From: Mesorhizobium sp. CAU 1732
GTDB taxonomy: Bacteria; Pseudomonadota; Alphaproteobacteria; Rhizobiales; Rhizobiaceae
Reading direction: 5' to 3'
Length of the DNA stretch: 64,000 nucleotides
Assembly (NCBI RefSeq): GCF_039888675.1
Contig: NZ_JBDQQR010000001.1
Location: 3,534,001 to 3,598,000, forward strand
Each line of letters starts with the position of its first letter. The first letter of the stretch is position 1. This document shows, piece by piece, positions 16,311 through 25,571 of this stretch. Both the position numbers and the translations under genes were made by a program. The notes under the pieces are model-generated. The model was not told the origin of the DNA. It worked only from the letters and a program-made list of their open reading frames with translations, and searched no databases.

Positions 16311-17354
16311 TCAGGTTTGCTGATAGACGGCAATGACGTTGTCGAAATCGCGCATGCCGAGATCGTTTTCGTTGATCAGGAAATAGATCGTGCCGTCCTG
16401 GGGAACCTGCATGAAGTCCGAGAGATCGACCTGCAGCAGAAGACGCCACTCTCCTGCACGCGTCTCGATCTGTTCGGTCAGCGCCTCTTCCGACAGGCCC
16501 TCCTCCCGTGCCTGCCTGCTGTCGAGATCAGCGCGCGCGGCGTCGAACCGCGGATCGTCCTGCTCAGGCACCGGCACGCCGAGCAACTGGTTGCGCAGGC
16601 CGGGCCCTCCGTTCCAGTACGCATAAAATAGGTCGTCATAGGGCTGGGCGAAAAGCTCCGGCTCGGCCTCATACCGCGTCTTCAGTTCCGCATTGAGGCT
16701 GAACGCGACGGTATAGGCGGCCGGCAGCGCGTAGTTCGCCGTCAGCTCCATGGCCCTGCGTGGTCCGCCATAGGGCGATCCGCCGCTCAGCGTTTCCTCC
16801 AGAAGATCCGGATAGGCCGCCATTTCGACGGCCAGCGCGGCGCGATACGCCTGTTCGGCGTCGCGCAGTTCCGCCGGTATCTCCTGCGTCACGAGCAGGT
16901 CCCGCGGGGCGCTGTCCCAGATGACCTGCCCCGATTGCCAGTCCGTGTCGTATGGCCCTGTCACGAGGTCGTAGAAGAACAGCAGCCGCCCTTCCTTCGG
17001 CAGCAGATCGCCGGCGATGCCCAGCGCATCGGCTTCCTCGAGGTCGATTTGTGCGATGAACGCATAGGGCATATCGGCCTCGAGATGCCGCAGCCTGTCT
17101 TCAAGCCCGTCCGGTCCGCCGCGCTCCGCAATCTCGCGGGCGTTTTCAGGCGCCGGCCGCGCAGGCCATGCCCGGATGGCGGGCATGTCAGGCGTGCCGC
17201 CCATCCGGGTGCCGCCAACCCGGCCGTCGCCATCAGCGTCGACGCGGAACCGCACCGACGGCACCAGCGCGTTCATCAAAAGGTCGACATCCTGCGCCGT
17301 GAAGCGTTCTTCGATGATCTGCTGCGCGATCGCGATGGTTTCGAACATGGGCAT
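16311..17354 (-). CDS. YwqG-like DUF1963 protein
   Basis: A 347-residue soluble protein. It shows DUF1963 traits: VGGTRMGGTPDMP near residue 50, PYAFIAQIDLEEADALG, then GRLLFFYDLVTGPYD, and a C-terminal WRLLLQVDLSD...YFLINENDLGMRDFDNVIAVYQQT. The family often sits in stress or polymorphic-toxin contexts, but its activity is unknown. The gene lies between dnaG and rpoD on the same strand, 75 bp after dnaG. Codon use is like its neighbours. An alternative ATG is two codons downstream. Confidence 0.88.
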   Translation of the reverse strand: MPMFETIAIAQQIIEERFTAQDVDLLMNALVPSVRFRVDADGDGRVGGTRMGGTPDMPAIRAWPARPAPENAREIAERGGPDGLEDRLRHLEADMPYAFIAQIDLEEADALGIAGDLLPKEGRLLFFYDLVTGPYDTDWQSGQVIWDSAPRDLLVTQEIPAELRDAEQAYRAALAVEMAAYPDLLEETLSGGSPYGGPRRAMELTANYALPAAYTVAFSLNAELKTRYEAEPELFAQPYDDLFYAYWNGGPGLRNQLLGVPVPEQDDPRFDAARADLDSRQAREEGLSEEALTEQIETRAGEWRLLLQVDLSDFMQVPQDGTIYFLINENDLGMRDFDNVIAVYQQT

Positions 17355-17429
17355 GTCCTCGCTTGGGATGGGCGAGAGTTACCCCACCATCCCGCGATCG
17401 CAACCTCTGTCCCGCAAATTCCGAACGCT

Positions 17430-19376
17430 TTACCCGCGACCGGACGAAACCCCGAACCCCTCCACCAGCGCTTCGAGCCGCTCCAGATTGGCGATATCGA
17501 CGCTGATCGTGTTCAGCACATGCAGCAAATGCTGGCAGGATTGCTCCTCGCCCTTCTCCACCGCTTCGGCGAGCGCCGACTGCACGCTCGCACGCTGGTC
17601 GCGCAGTTCGCGCGCCCTGGAATAGAGCGCGGCCGTCTGCGCGAACGCCTCGCGGACGTCGTCGAGCGCCGCGTCTTCCAGCGCCGGCCACTGCCGCGTC
17701 TTGCGCACCAGCGCCACAGCGCGCTCCCACGCCTCACCCAGTCCCGATTCCTCCAGCACCGCGATCAGCGCGCCGCGTTCATGCGCAACGCCATGCGCCA
17801 TGGCATCCAGAAGCGCCGCATGCAGCCGCTTCAACTCGGGATGCGACAGGTGCATGTGCTCGAAGGCCTCGAAATACTCGTCCAGCAACGGCGGATGATT
17901 GACCATCGCCACCAGCATCGTGGTTTCGCGCGACGGCAGCGTGCCGCCACCGCTGCGCACCATGTTTGTGCGCGCGAGGCTCTCGGTCATGCCGACCCTG
18001 CCATTGGCCTGCCCCTGGCGGCCGCCTTTGCCCTGCCCGAAACCGCCATTGCCCCCATCGCGGTTGAACCGGCCCTGCTGGCCCCTGTCGCGACCGAAGA
18101 ACGCCTGCACGCGCTCGCGCATGTCCTGTTGATAGTGCCGGCGCAGGCTCTCGTCCTGAATTCGGCTGGTCAGCTCGCGCAATCTCTTTTCAAGCTCGGC
18201 GCGGCGTTCCGGCGTATCGAAGACGCCGCCCGCCGTCTCGCGCAGCCACAAAAGCTCGGCCAGCGGCCGCGCCTCGGCCAGCACCTTCTGGAAGCCTGCC
18301 GCGCCCTCTTCGCGAACGAGGTCGTCGGGGTCCTGCCCTTCCGGCAGAAGCGCGAAGCGCAGCGTGCGCCCCGCCTGAACCAGCGGCAGCGCGAGATCTG
18401 CGGCCCGCCACGCCGCCTTCAGGCCCGCCTGATCGCCGTCGAAACACAGGATCGGCTCGCCGGCCATGCGCCACAGGAGGTCGAGCTGGTTTTCGGTGAG
18501 CGCCGTTCCCAAGGGAGCGACCGCGTTCTCGATGCCCGCCTGCGCCAGCGCGATGACGTCCATATAGCCTTCGACGGCGATGACCGTGCCGGCCTTCACC
18601 TGCGCCTTGCGCGCACGAACGAAATTGTAGAGCACGTTGCCCTTGTGGAAGAGCTCCGTGTCGTTCGAGTTGAGATACTTCGCAAGCGCATCCGACGACA
18701 GGGCCCGACCACCGAATGCGATGATCCTGCCGCGCGAATCCGGGATCGGAAACATCACGCGATCGCGGAACCGGTCGTATGAGACCGGGATGTCCTGCCC
18801 GTGGACGACGAGGCCACAGGCTTCGATCTGCTCCTTCGTCGCGCCCTTGCTCGCGAGAAACTCCTTCAGTGCGTTGCGGCTCTCCGGCGCGTAGCCCAGC
18901 CGGAACGTCTGCTGCGTCACCGATGTCAGCCCGCGCTCGCGCAGATACGCGCGCGCCTTCGCGCCATCGGCGCTTTGCAGCCTCTGCTCGAAGAACTGCG
19001 TGGCGAGTTCCATGACGTCGGTGAGCGTCGTGCGTTCCTTGTCGCGGCGTTCCGCGGCTTCATCACGCGCGGGCATCGGCACGCCCGCCATTTCCGCGAT
19101 CCGCTCGACCGCTTCGGGAAAACTCATCCCGTCATTTTCGGTCAGGAAGCGGAAATGGTCGCCCGACACCCCGCATCCGAAGCAGTGGTAACGGCCCTTG
19201 CGGTCCTCGCAATGGAACGAAGGCGACTTCTCGCCATGGAACGGGCAGCACGCCCAGAAATCGCCGCGCTGCGCGTTGGTCTTCTTCCTGTCCCACGTCA
19301 CGCGTGCGCCGATGACCGATGAAATCGGCACGCGGTCGCGTATCTCGTCGAGAAAGGAGTTGGAAAAGCGCATCAT
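17430..19376 (-). CDS. dnaG: DNA primase DnaG
   Basis: A 648-residue primase. The CHC2 zinc ribbon uses Cys44, His47, Cys65 and Cys68 (CCPFHGEKSP and YHCFGCGVSG). The catalytic core follows with FGGRAL...KYLNSNDTELFHK and the Toprim motifs VIAVEGYMDV and ILCFDGDQAGLKAA. A Gly/Arg/Gln-rich linker (about residues 430-470) leads to the C-terminal DnaB-binding helical domain. It makes RNA primers for replication. Start at 19376 (MMRFSNSF); the second Met is also possible. Its usual partner rpoD lies downstream after the DUF1963 gene. Confidence 0.97.
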   Translation of the reverse strand: MMRFSNSFLDEIRDRVPISSVIGARVTWDRKKTNAQRGDFWACCPFHGEKSPSFHCEDRKGRYHCFGCGVSGDHFRFLTENDGMSFPEAVERIAEMAGVPMPARDEAAERRDKERTTLTDVMELATQFFEQRLQSADGAKARAYLRERGLTSVTQQTFRLGYAPESRNALKEFLASKGATKEQIEACGLVVHGQDIPVSYDRFRDRVMFPIPDSRGRIIAFGGRALSSDALAKYLNSNDTELFHKGNVLYNFVRARKAQVKAGTVIAVEGYMDVIALAQAGIENAVAPLGTALTENQLDLLWRMAGEPILCFDGDQAGLKAAWRAADLALPLVQAGRTLRFALLPEGQDPDDLVREEGAAGFQKVLAEARPLAELLWLRETAGGVFDTPERRAELEKRLRELTSRIQDESLRRHYQQDMRERVQAFFGRDRGQQGRFNRDGGNGGFGQGKGGRQGQANGRVGMTESLARTNMVRSGGGTLPSRETTMLVAMVNHPPLLDEYFEAFEHMHLSHPELKRLHAALLDAMAHGVAHERGALIAVLEESGLGEAWERAVALVRKTRQWPALEDAALDDVREAFAQTAALYSRARELRDQRASVQSALAEAVEKGEEQSCQHLLHVLNTISVDIANLERLEALVEGFGVSSGRG

Positions 19377-19541
19377 TGCCTCTTGAGGCGATCATATAAG
19401 CATGAACGCGCCCTCGCGCGACAACCCATTCGCACGGGCCCACGCTATTCACAGCCTCCCAGTGAAACGATTCCTCAAACTTGTTCAGCTATTGGCTGCA
19501 TCAGTTTGATGGGATTCACTTTTCGGGAGATGCGGTCCGGC

Positions 19542-21905
19542 ATGCTTACCGTTTATAATTGCATCGTGAATGATCACGATATTCGGCTCGTCGTCGTGGC
19601 GGGCATTCTCTGCGCCATCGCGTCCTTGACGGCGGTGGCGTTGCTGCAGCATCTGCGCCGCGCCACCGGCACGATCAGGATGGCCTGGCTCGGCATTGCC
19701 GCCGCTGCCTTCGGCTTCGGCGTCTGGGCGACGCACTTCGTCGCCATGCTCGCCTTCGCGCCTGGCCTGCCCAGTGCCTACGACATGCAGCAGACGCTGC
19801 TGTCGCTGGCGATCGCCATCGTCATCACCGGCGCCGGCCTCGCGGTCGCCTCGTCGCGCGAGACGCGCGACCACCACCTCGTCGGCGGCGCGATCCTGGG
19901 CGCAGGCATCGCCGCCATGCATTTCGTCGGCATGATGGCCTACGAGGTCGAGGGCCATCTCGTCTGGGACCAGCGTTTCGTTGCCGCCGCACTGGTGGTG
20001 GGGCTGGGTCTCGGCGCCGTGGCCATGCGGATCGCGCTGTCTGCCTCGGGGGCCGTGCGCAATGTCACCGGTGCTTTGGCGCTCACGCTCGGCATTTGCG
20101 GCCTGCATTTCATCGGCATGGGCGCTGTCACGATCCAGCCCGACACGTCGGTGGTGATCCCGGCATCTTCGGTGACCTCCGGATGGCTGGCGGCATCGGT
20201 GGCAGTCGCCGCATTGACGATCCTCCTCTTCGCCGCGGTCGCGTTGTGGGTCGACCTGCGCGACATGCGCCGCTCGCAACTTGAGGCCGACCGCATGAAC
20301 GGCCTTGCAAACGCCGCAGTCGAGGGACTGGTGGTGTGCAAGGACGGCATCATCGTCACCGTCAATGCAAGCTTCCTGGCCATGACCGGCCGGACGCTCG
20401 ATGACATCGCCGGCGCCGCGTTTGTGAGCGTGGTGGACGCCAAGCGGGAACACGTCGACGAGGACGCGGCCATCATCGCCTCGGGCGGCGCGCGGCTTCC
20501 CGTCGAGATCATCTCGCGCAACATCGACTACGGCGGCAGCCCGCACACGATCTATGCCGTGCGGGATTTGCGGGAGCGCAAGAAGGCCGAGGCCGATATT
20601 CGCCACCTCGCGATGCACGACACGCTCACCGGCCTGCCGAACCGCCGCGCCTTCAATGAAAAGCTCCGCCAGGAGCTGGCGGCCAACGAACCCGATACGC
20701 TGATCGCGATGTTCTGCCTCGACCTCGACCGGTTCAAGGAGGTCAACGACCTGTTCGGCCATTCGGCGGGCGACGCCATGTTGCAGAAGGTCGCGGATTG
20801 CGTGATCGGCGTCCTGCGCCCCGGCCAGATGGTCGCCCGCCTCGGCGGCGACGAATTCGCGATCATCGCATCCGGCCTCCACAGCGCGGCCGAAGCGTCC
20901 TCCATCGCGGACTCGATCCTGACCGCCTTCCGCTACGAAAACCGGGAGGCTCCGAGCGAGGGCCTGATGTCGACCAGCATCGGCATCGCGCTGTACCCGC
21001 AGGACGCGCCCGACGCGGAGCTTCTGGTGAGCCATGCCGACACCGCGCTCTACCGCGCCAAGGCGGAAGGCCGCGACACCTGGCGCTTCTTTGAAAAGAG
21101 CATGGGTTACGAAGTCCGCTCGCGCCGCATCATGGAGCACGAACTGCGCCACGCGGTTGCCCGTGACGAATTTTCCCTGGTCTACCAGCCGCAGAAACGG
21201 CTCGACACCGGCGAAACCATCGGCTTCGAAGCGCTTTTGCGCTGGAACCACCCGGCGCGTGGCAGCGTGGCCCCGTCCGTCTTCATTCCGGTGGCGGAAG
21301 AAAGCGGGATCATCGTCTCGATCGGCGAATGGGTGCTCGAAACCGCATGCCAGCAAGCGGTCGGCTGGGACGATAGCCTGACGGTCGCCGTCAACGTGTC
21401 GGCGATGCAGCTTCACAGCCCGGACTTCGCCCAGTGCGTTCACCGCACGCTTCTGCGGACCGGACTGTCGCCGCACCGTCTCGAACTCGAGATCACCGAA
21501 ACCGCGCTCGTCCGCGACATGAACCGCGCGCTCGCGACCCTGCGGCAGTTGAAAGCCCTTGGCGTTCGCGTCGCGATGGATGATTTCGGCACCGGCTATT
21601 CGTCTCTGTCCAACCTCCGCGCGTTCCCCTTTGACAAGATCAAGATCGACGGCTCGTTCATCCGCTCGGTCGACACCAACGAGGAGGCCGCGACGATCGT
21701 CAAGGCGGTGCTCGGCATCGGTCGCGGTCTGGGACTGCCGGTTCTGGCGGAAGGCGTCGAAACGTCCGAGGAGCTGAAATTCCTCTCCGGCGAGTTTTGC
21801 CAGATCGGTCAGGGCTACCTGCTCGGTCGCCCGGCGCCGATCGAGAATTTCGACCTGATGACGCTCGAACAGATCGTCGCACCGAAGGCGGCATCGGCCG
21901 CCTGA
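19542..21905 (+). CDS. MHYT-PAS-GGDEF-EAL cyclic-di-GMP signalling protein
   Basis: A 787-residue membrane protein. Residues about 10-245 form a seven-helix MHYT sensor with repeats ATHFVAM, AMHFVGM and LHFIGM, motifs proposed to bind copper. A PAS-like stretch follows (NAAVEGLVVCKDGIIVTVNASFLAMTG). The diguanylate cyclase domain has an intact GGDEF at residues 435-439, and the phosphodiesterase domain an intact EAL at 563-565 with DDFGTGYSS downstream. Both activities could be live. The ATG at 19542 is preferred, with another at 19530. It is divergent from dnaG. Likely role: switching between motile and sessile states in response to a membrane signal. Confidence 0.92.
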   Translation: MLTVYNCIVNDHDIRLVVVAGILCAIASLTAVALLQHLRRATGTIRMAWLGIAAAAFGFGVWATHFVAMLAFAPGLPSAYDMQQTLLSLAIAIVITGAGLAVASSRETRDHHLVGGAILGAGIAAMHFVGMMAYEVEGHLVWDQRFVAAALVVGLGLGAVAMRIALSASGAVRNVTGALALTLGICGLHFIGMGAVTIQPDTSVVIPASSVTSGWLAASVAVAALTILLFAAVALWVDLRDMRRSQLEADRMNGLANAAVEGLVVCKDGIIVTVNASFLAMTGRTLDDIAGAAFVSVVDAKREHVDEDAAIIASGGARLPVEIISRNIDYGGSPHTIYAVRDLRERKKAEADIRHLAMHDTLTGLPNRRAFNEKLRQELAANEPDTLIAMFCLDLDRFKEVNDLFGHSAGDAMLQKVADCVIGVLRPGQMVARLGGDEFAIIASGLHSAAEASSIADSILTAFRYENREAPSEGLMSTSIGIALYPQDAPDAELLVSHADTALYRAKAEGRDTWRFFEKSMGYEVRSRRIMEHELRHAVARDEFSLVYQPQKRLDTGETIGFEALLRWNHPARGSVAPSVFIPVAEESGIIVSIGEWVLETACQQAVGWDDSLTVAVNVSAMQLHSPDFAQCVHRTLLRTGLSPHRLELEITETALVRDMNRALATLRQLKALGVRVAMDDFGTGYSSLSNLRAFPFDKIKIDGSFIRSVDTNEEAATIVKAVLGIGRGLGLPVLAEGVETSEELKFLSGEFCQIGQGYLLGRPAPIENFDLMTLEQIVAPKAASAA

Positions 21906-22161
21906 TCGGCCGAAAGCCGTGGACTCCGGTTTTCGGGTTATTCCGATGCTCAAACAAAGGGATAGATCGCCACTTTTGCGTCCGTCAGGATGCAGGGCGA
22001 TCTAGCCGGTCCGCGCCCTTTTTCATGTCGCAAAGAGGCGGTGCAAAACTTATCCGGCTAATGTAAAATACGTCGGAACCATATCGCCATTTCGATGATT
22101 TGCACGCCATGACACTTTCCGCCATTTCCCCCTCGCGCCATCTCCAGCGCCGTTCACAGCC

Positions 22162-23829
22162 ATGAGCGGTTCCGTCGTCCTGCTCCATTTCGCGGGCGCC
22201 GTCGCGCTGCTCCTGTGGGCGACGCGCATGGTGCGCACCGGCGTCGAGCGTGCCTATGGCGACGTGCTGCGCCGCCGCCTGCGCTCCACGCTGAGCAATC
22301 CGGTCCTGGCTCTGGCCACCGGCACGGCACTGGCCGTCGCCCTGCAAAGCTCGACCGCCGTCACGCTGTTGGTCGGCTCCTTCGCAGGCTCCGGCATCGT
22401 CACCGGCATCGGCGGGCTTCTGGCCGTCCGTGGCGCGGAAGTGGGCTCCGCGCTGGTCGTCAAGCTGTTGAGCTACGACCTGACGCTGCTCGTGCCGATC
22501 ACCATCTTTGCCGGCACCGTCATGTTCATGGCGACCGAACGCCGTGAATGGCGTCAGCCGGGCCGCATCCTCGTCGGCATCGGGCTTCTCATCCTGTCGC
22601 TGGAGATGATGGGCCAGGCTTCGGAGCCGCTGCGCGACAGCCGCATCCTGCCGATGATCGTCACCTATTTGTCGGAGGACCCGATCACGGCCTATCTGCT
22701 GGCCGCGCTCATCACCTGGCTGTTCCACTCGTCCATCGCCGCCGTCCTGTTTCTCGTGGCGCTCGCCAGCAAGGGCGTCATCAACGCGGACCTCGCCCTC
22801 GTCATGGTGCTCGGCGTCAACTTGGGAAGCTCGATCATCGCGCCGATCCTGACGCGCGGCGCGCCTGCTGCGGCGCGCGTCGTGCCGATGGGCAATCTGC
22901 TGATGCGCGGTGCCGGCTCGATGGTCGCGCTCGCAGCCGTCCTTTACGCCCGCCCCTCAACAGTGATGCTCGGCAGCGATCCGTCCAACATCATCGTCAA
23001 CGCCCACATCCTGTTCAACGTCGCCATCCTGATCGCGGGAATCCCGCTTGCGCGCCTCATCGAACGCGCGGCGAAGGCGGTCGTGGCGCTCAACGCCCCG
23101 CCGGTCGTTCCCGAACCGATGGAACACATCGAGATCAGCGCGCTGGACCCGAAGGTCCTCGACCACCCCTCTCTGGCGCTCGCCAACGCGACGCGCGAGG
23201 TGATCGGTGTCTGCGACACGATCGAGGTGATGCTGAAATCGGTGATGGAGCTCTATGACGAGCCGGATCGCGCACGCATGACGGCGCTTGCGGCGCTGGA
23301 CGACCGCGTCGACCGCAAGCATGCGGCGATCAAGCTCTATCTGGCCAAGATCACGACGCATGAGATGGACGAGGACGAGGCGTTGCGCACGCAGGAACTG
23401 CTCGGCGCCTGCGTCAAGCTCGAGCAGGTCGGCGACATCATCACGCGAAACATGCTTGTGCATGTGAAGAAGAAGCTCGATCGCGGGCTGACTTTCACGC
23501 CCGAGGGCTGGCGCGAACTCTCCAATCTCCACGCCACCGTCGTCGCGAATGCACGCCTTGCCTTCAACGTGCTCGTCTCGCGCGACCGCGACACGGCCCT
23601 CCAACTCGTCCGCGAGAAGGATCGCCTCCGCGACGTGGAGCGCGACACGAGCCAGCGTCATTTCGAGCGGCTGCGCGAAGGTACGACGCAAAGCGTCGAA
23701 ACCAGCTCGCTGCATCTCGATACGATCCGCGACCTGAAGCAGATCAACTCGCTTCTGGCTTCGATCGCCTATCCGGTGCTGGAAGAGCATGGCCTTCTGG
23801 GCGGGACGCGCCTCAGGGCAGCCGAATAA
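22162..23829 (+). CDS. Na/Pi cotransporter family protein with C-terminal PhoU domain
   Basis: A 555-residue protein. The N-terminal part (to about residue 310) has two inverted NptA/PiT-II type repeats with QSSTAVTLLVGSFAGSG and HSSIAAVLFLVALA, the QSS/HSS motifs that line the phosphate path. The rest is a PhoU-like helical domain (DDRVDRKHAAIKLYLAKI, ACVKLEQVGDIITRNML). It should import phosphate with sodium at the inner membrane. It is convergent with the cyclo-ligase gene, only 2 bp away. Confidence 0.93.
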   Translation: MSGSVVLLHFAGAVALLLWATRMVRTGVERAYGDVLRRRLRSTLSNPVLALATGTALAVALQSSTAVTLLVGSFAGSGIVTGIGGLLAVRGAEVGSALVVKLLSYDLTLLVPITIFAGTVMFMATERREWRQPGRILVGIGLLILSLEMMGQASEPLRDSRILPMIVTYLSEDPITAYLLAALITWLFHSSIAAVLFLVALASKGVINADLALVMVLGVNLGSSIIAPILTRGAPAAARVVPMGNLLMRGAGSMVALAAVLYARPSTVMLGSDPSNIIVNAHILFNVAILIAGIPLARLIERAAKAVVALNAPPVVPEPMEHIEISALDPKVLDHPSLALANATREVIGVCDTIEVMLKSVMELYDEPDRARMTALAALDDRVDRKHAAIKLYLAKITTHEMDEDEALRTQELLGACVKLEQVGDIITRNMLVHVKKKLDRGLTFTPEGWRELSNLHATVVANARLAFNVLVSRDRDTALQLVREKDRLRDVERDTSQRHFERLREGTTQSVETSSLHLDTIRDLKQINSLLASIAYPVLEEHGLLGGTRLRAAE

Positions 23830-23831
23830 CC

Positions 23832-24500
23832 CTACGGCTCCTCGGTGAGAACGACATCCATCGGGATGTCGTAGGTCTGCGGATAGATCGTTGCGATCTC
23901 CTGCATGGCATAGCCGACGCCGAAAACCCGCGGCTTGCGCGGCAGCGAGGCCAGCGTGCGATCGTAGAACCCGCCGCCATAGCCGAGGCGGTAATTGCCA
24001 GCGTCGAATCCGACGACCGGCGAAATGACGGCATCCGGGAACACCGCCTCGCCTTCTGCCGGGATCGGGATGTTCCAGACGCCCTTTTCCAGCCGGTCGC
24101 CGGGCGTCCAGCGCCGGAACTCCAGCGGTGCAGCCTTCGCCAGCACGACCGGCAGCGCGATCGCGCCGCCGCGTTCGATCACCAGGCCTGCCCATCCCCG
24201 CAGGTCGGGCTCGCCGCGAAACGGCCAGTAGAGCGCGACCAGCACGCCTGTAACATCGCCCAGCGCCGCATCGAGCTTGTCGGCGATGATCGCCGCATGC
24301 GCCGCACGCGTGTCGGCCGACAACGCCAGCCGCGCGTCGATCAGCCGGGCGCGCTCGGCCTTGCGCCAGCGCGCGAGGTCGCCGCTCACGCTTTGCCCGC
24401 CATCACAGCCGGGCGTCAGTTCATGCATGAAGCAGGGCGGCGACGCATACTGCGCAGGCGCGACCTCGCCGTCGTCCCGGTCGTTCTGCGAATCGGCCAT
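23832..24500 (-). CDS. 5-formyltetrahydrofolate cyclo-ligase
   Basis: A 222-residue protein. The core from about residue 40 shows RKAERARLIDARLAL, ALYWPFRGEPDLRGW, and the signature GFDAGNYRLGYGGGFYDRTLASL for ATP and substrate binding. It converts 5-formyl-THF to 5,10-methenyl-THF using ATP. The ATG at 24500 is preferred because GGAGGT lies just upstream; one at 24512 lacks it. About 38 extra N-terminal residues with SPPCFMHEL precede the usual domain start. The E. coli enzyme is shorter here; I believe the extension is shared by Hyphomicrobiales. Confidence 0.93.
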   Translation of the reverse strand: MADSQNDRDDGEVAPAQYASPPCFMHELTPGCDGGQSVSGDLARWRKAERARLIDARLALSADTRAAHAAIIADKLDAALGDVTGVLVALYWPFRGEPDLRGWAGLVIERGGAIALPVVLAKAAPLEFRRWTPGDRLEKGVWNIPIPAEGEAVFPDAVISPVVGFDAGNYRLGYGGGFYDRTLASLPRKPRVFGVGYAMQEIATIYPQTYDIPMDVVLTEEP

Positions 24501-24786
24501 GACCACCTCCATTGCAGGACGCTACCCTGCGCTGAACGCCGCCGCTATGCTGAATGCGACCTCGCCGACAACTCGGATAGGTTGTATGCGACCCATACAT
24601 TGCCATAATGCGGAATGCATGAACGCAAGCCGACGAAACCACGTTTGAAGCGATGAACAATCGATCTCCGAGCGGTTTTCCATGGGAAACCGGACAGGCT
24701 GATGGGCGTCGCTCCGGGCTCCGGCGGCTGGCTGCTTCTGGCAGCCACCGCCATGTCGATCGTGCAGGTGGTGCGTGTCTGGCGAA
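24501..24786. other. Intergenic region upstream of the cyclo-ligase gene; possible structured RNA
   Basis: No convincing gene lies here. A 38-codon reading frame (24702-24818, plus strand) looks like chance. Small hairpins are possible, for example TGTATG...CATACA near 24583-24599. In many proteobacteria 6S RNA is encoded just upstream of this cyclo-ligase gene, so the region deserves a covariance search. I could not recognise 6S RNA by eye. Confidence 0.3.
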
Positions 24787-24809
24787 ATCCCGCCCCTATT
24801 GGGCGGGAT
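24787..24809 (-). terminator. Hairpin, probable terminator of the GatB/YqeY gene
   Basis: ATCCCGCCC (24787-24795), 5-nt loop, GGGCGGGAT (24801-24809), a perfect 9-bp stem 18 bp after the GatB/YqeY stop. On the minus strand it is followed by a short T-run (TTTCG), so termination is plausible but the U-tract is weak. Confidence 0.6.
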
Positions 24810-24827
24810 AAATCCTGACGGCGGAAA

Positions 24828-25277
24828 CTAGCTCAGCAGACCCTTCACGATGCCGCTTGCCTTGGAAAAATCCATCTGGCCGGGGTACTTTTCCTTGAGC
24901 ACGTTCATGCAGCGGCCCATGTCCCGCAAGCCATCGGCACCGACTTCGCCGATCACCTGCGCGCACAGCTTGCGCACATCGTCCTCGGCAAGCTGCTTGG
25001 GCAGGAAGTCCTTGATGATGGCGATCTCCTCGCGCTCCTGCTCCGCCAGTTCGAGGCGGTTTCCGCTCTCGAAGGCGCGGGCCGATTCCTCGCGCTGCTT
25101 CACCATCTTGGTCAGGATCTGCAGAATCTCGTCATCGCTGACCGGGTCCTTGCTGGCGCCGCGATTCGCGATGTCGCGATCCTGAATCGCGGCGTTGATC
25201 AGCCTCAAAGTCGAGGTGCGCCGCTTGTCCTGGGACTTCTGTGCGGTCTTGAGTGCCTGGGCGATCTGCTCGCGCAT
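24828..25277 (-). CDS. GatB/YqeY domain-containing protein
   Basis: A 149-residue all-helical protein: MREQIAQALKTAQKSQDKRRTSTLRLINAAIQDR, then a middle with EREEIAIIKDFLPKQLAEDDVRKL, and the end MGRCMNVLKEKYPGQMDFSKASGIVKGLLS. This is the stand-alone YqeY family, related to the tail domain of GatB that contacts tRNA in the amidotransferase. Its own role is uncertain. The ATG at 25277 follows GGAGAT; a longer reading to 25334 is not supported. It is divergent from carA, an arrangement common in Hyphomicrobiales. Confidence 0.94.
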   Translation of the reverse strand: MREQIAQALKTAQKSQDKRRTSTLRLINAAIQDRDIANRGASKDPVSDDEILQILTKMVKQREESARAFESGNRLELAEQEREEIAIIKDFLPKQLAEDDVRKLCAQVIGEVGADGLRDMGRCMNVLKEKYPGQMDFSKASGIVKGLLS

Positions 25278-25405
25278 GGCCGTAATCTCCTGGTCGCAGC
25301 GATGCAGGTTAGCGTCGGCGCGATCTGTTCGCAAACCGTTTTGCCAAGCGTAAGCCGCTGTTTTTGTTGGTCTATGTTATTTCCCCGGCGTCAATATTGC
25401 GATCA

Positions 25406-25434
25406 TTGACCGCTTTGGCGCCTTCGCTTATTGT
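25406..25434 (+). promoter_or_regulatory. Sigma-70 promoter for carA
   Basis: TTGACC (25406-25411), a 17-bp spacer, then TATTGT (25429-25434). This is a close match to the housekeeping consensus and lies about 138 bp before the carA start codon, leaving a leader of roughly 130 nt. Confidence 0.7.
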
Positions 25435-25571
25435 CCGCCACCTGCATGGACGGAGTGTGTTTTGCACGGGGACAAGCCGAAATCGGCTCGACCCGTGCGT
25501 TTCGCTGCGTCATATGGCCTGCGGGCCACCGCAAATCAAGGGTGCGTCCCTTCACGAACGGAGACTTGGCC

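Noticed and set aside
19485..21953. An 822-codon open frame opposite the MHYT-GGDEF-EAL gene
   Set aside because: It is antisense to a gene with intact catalytic motifs and has no recognisable domain; an effect of high GC.
24702..24818. A 38-codon frame (MGVAPGSGGWLLLAATAMSI...)
   Set aside because: It has a hydrophobic stretch but no good SD and runs into the GatB/YqeY terminator hairpin; chance seems likelier.
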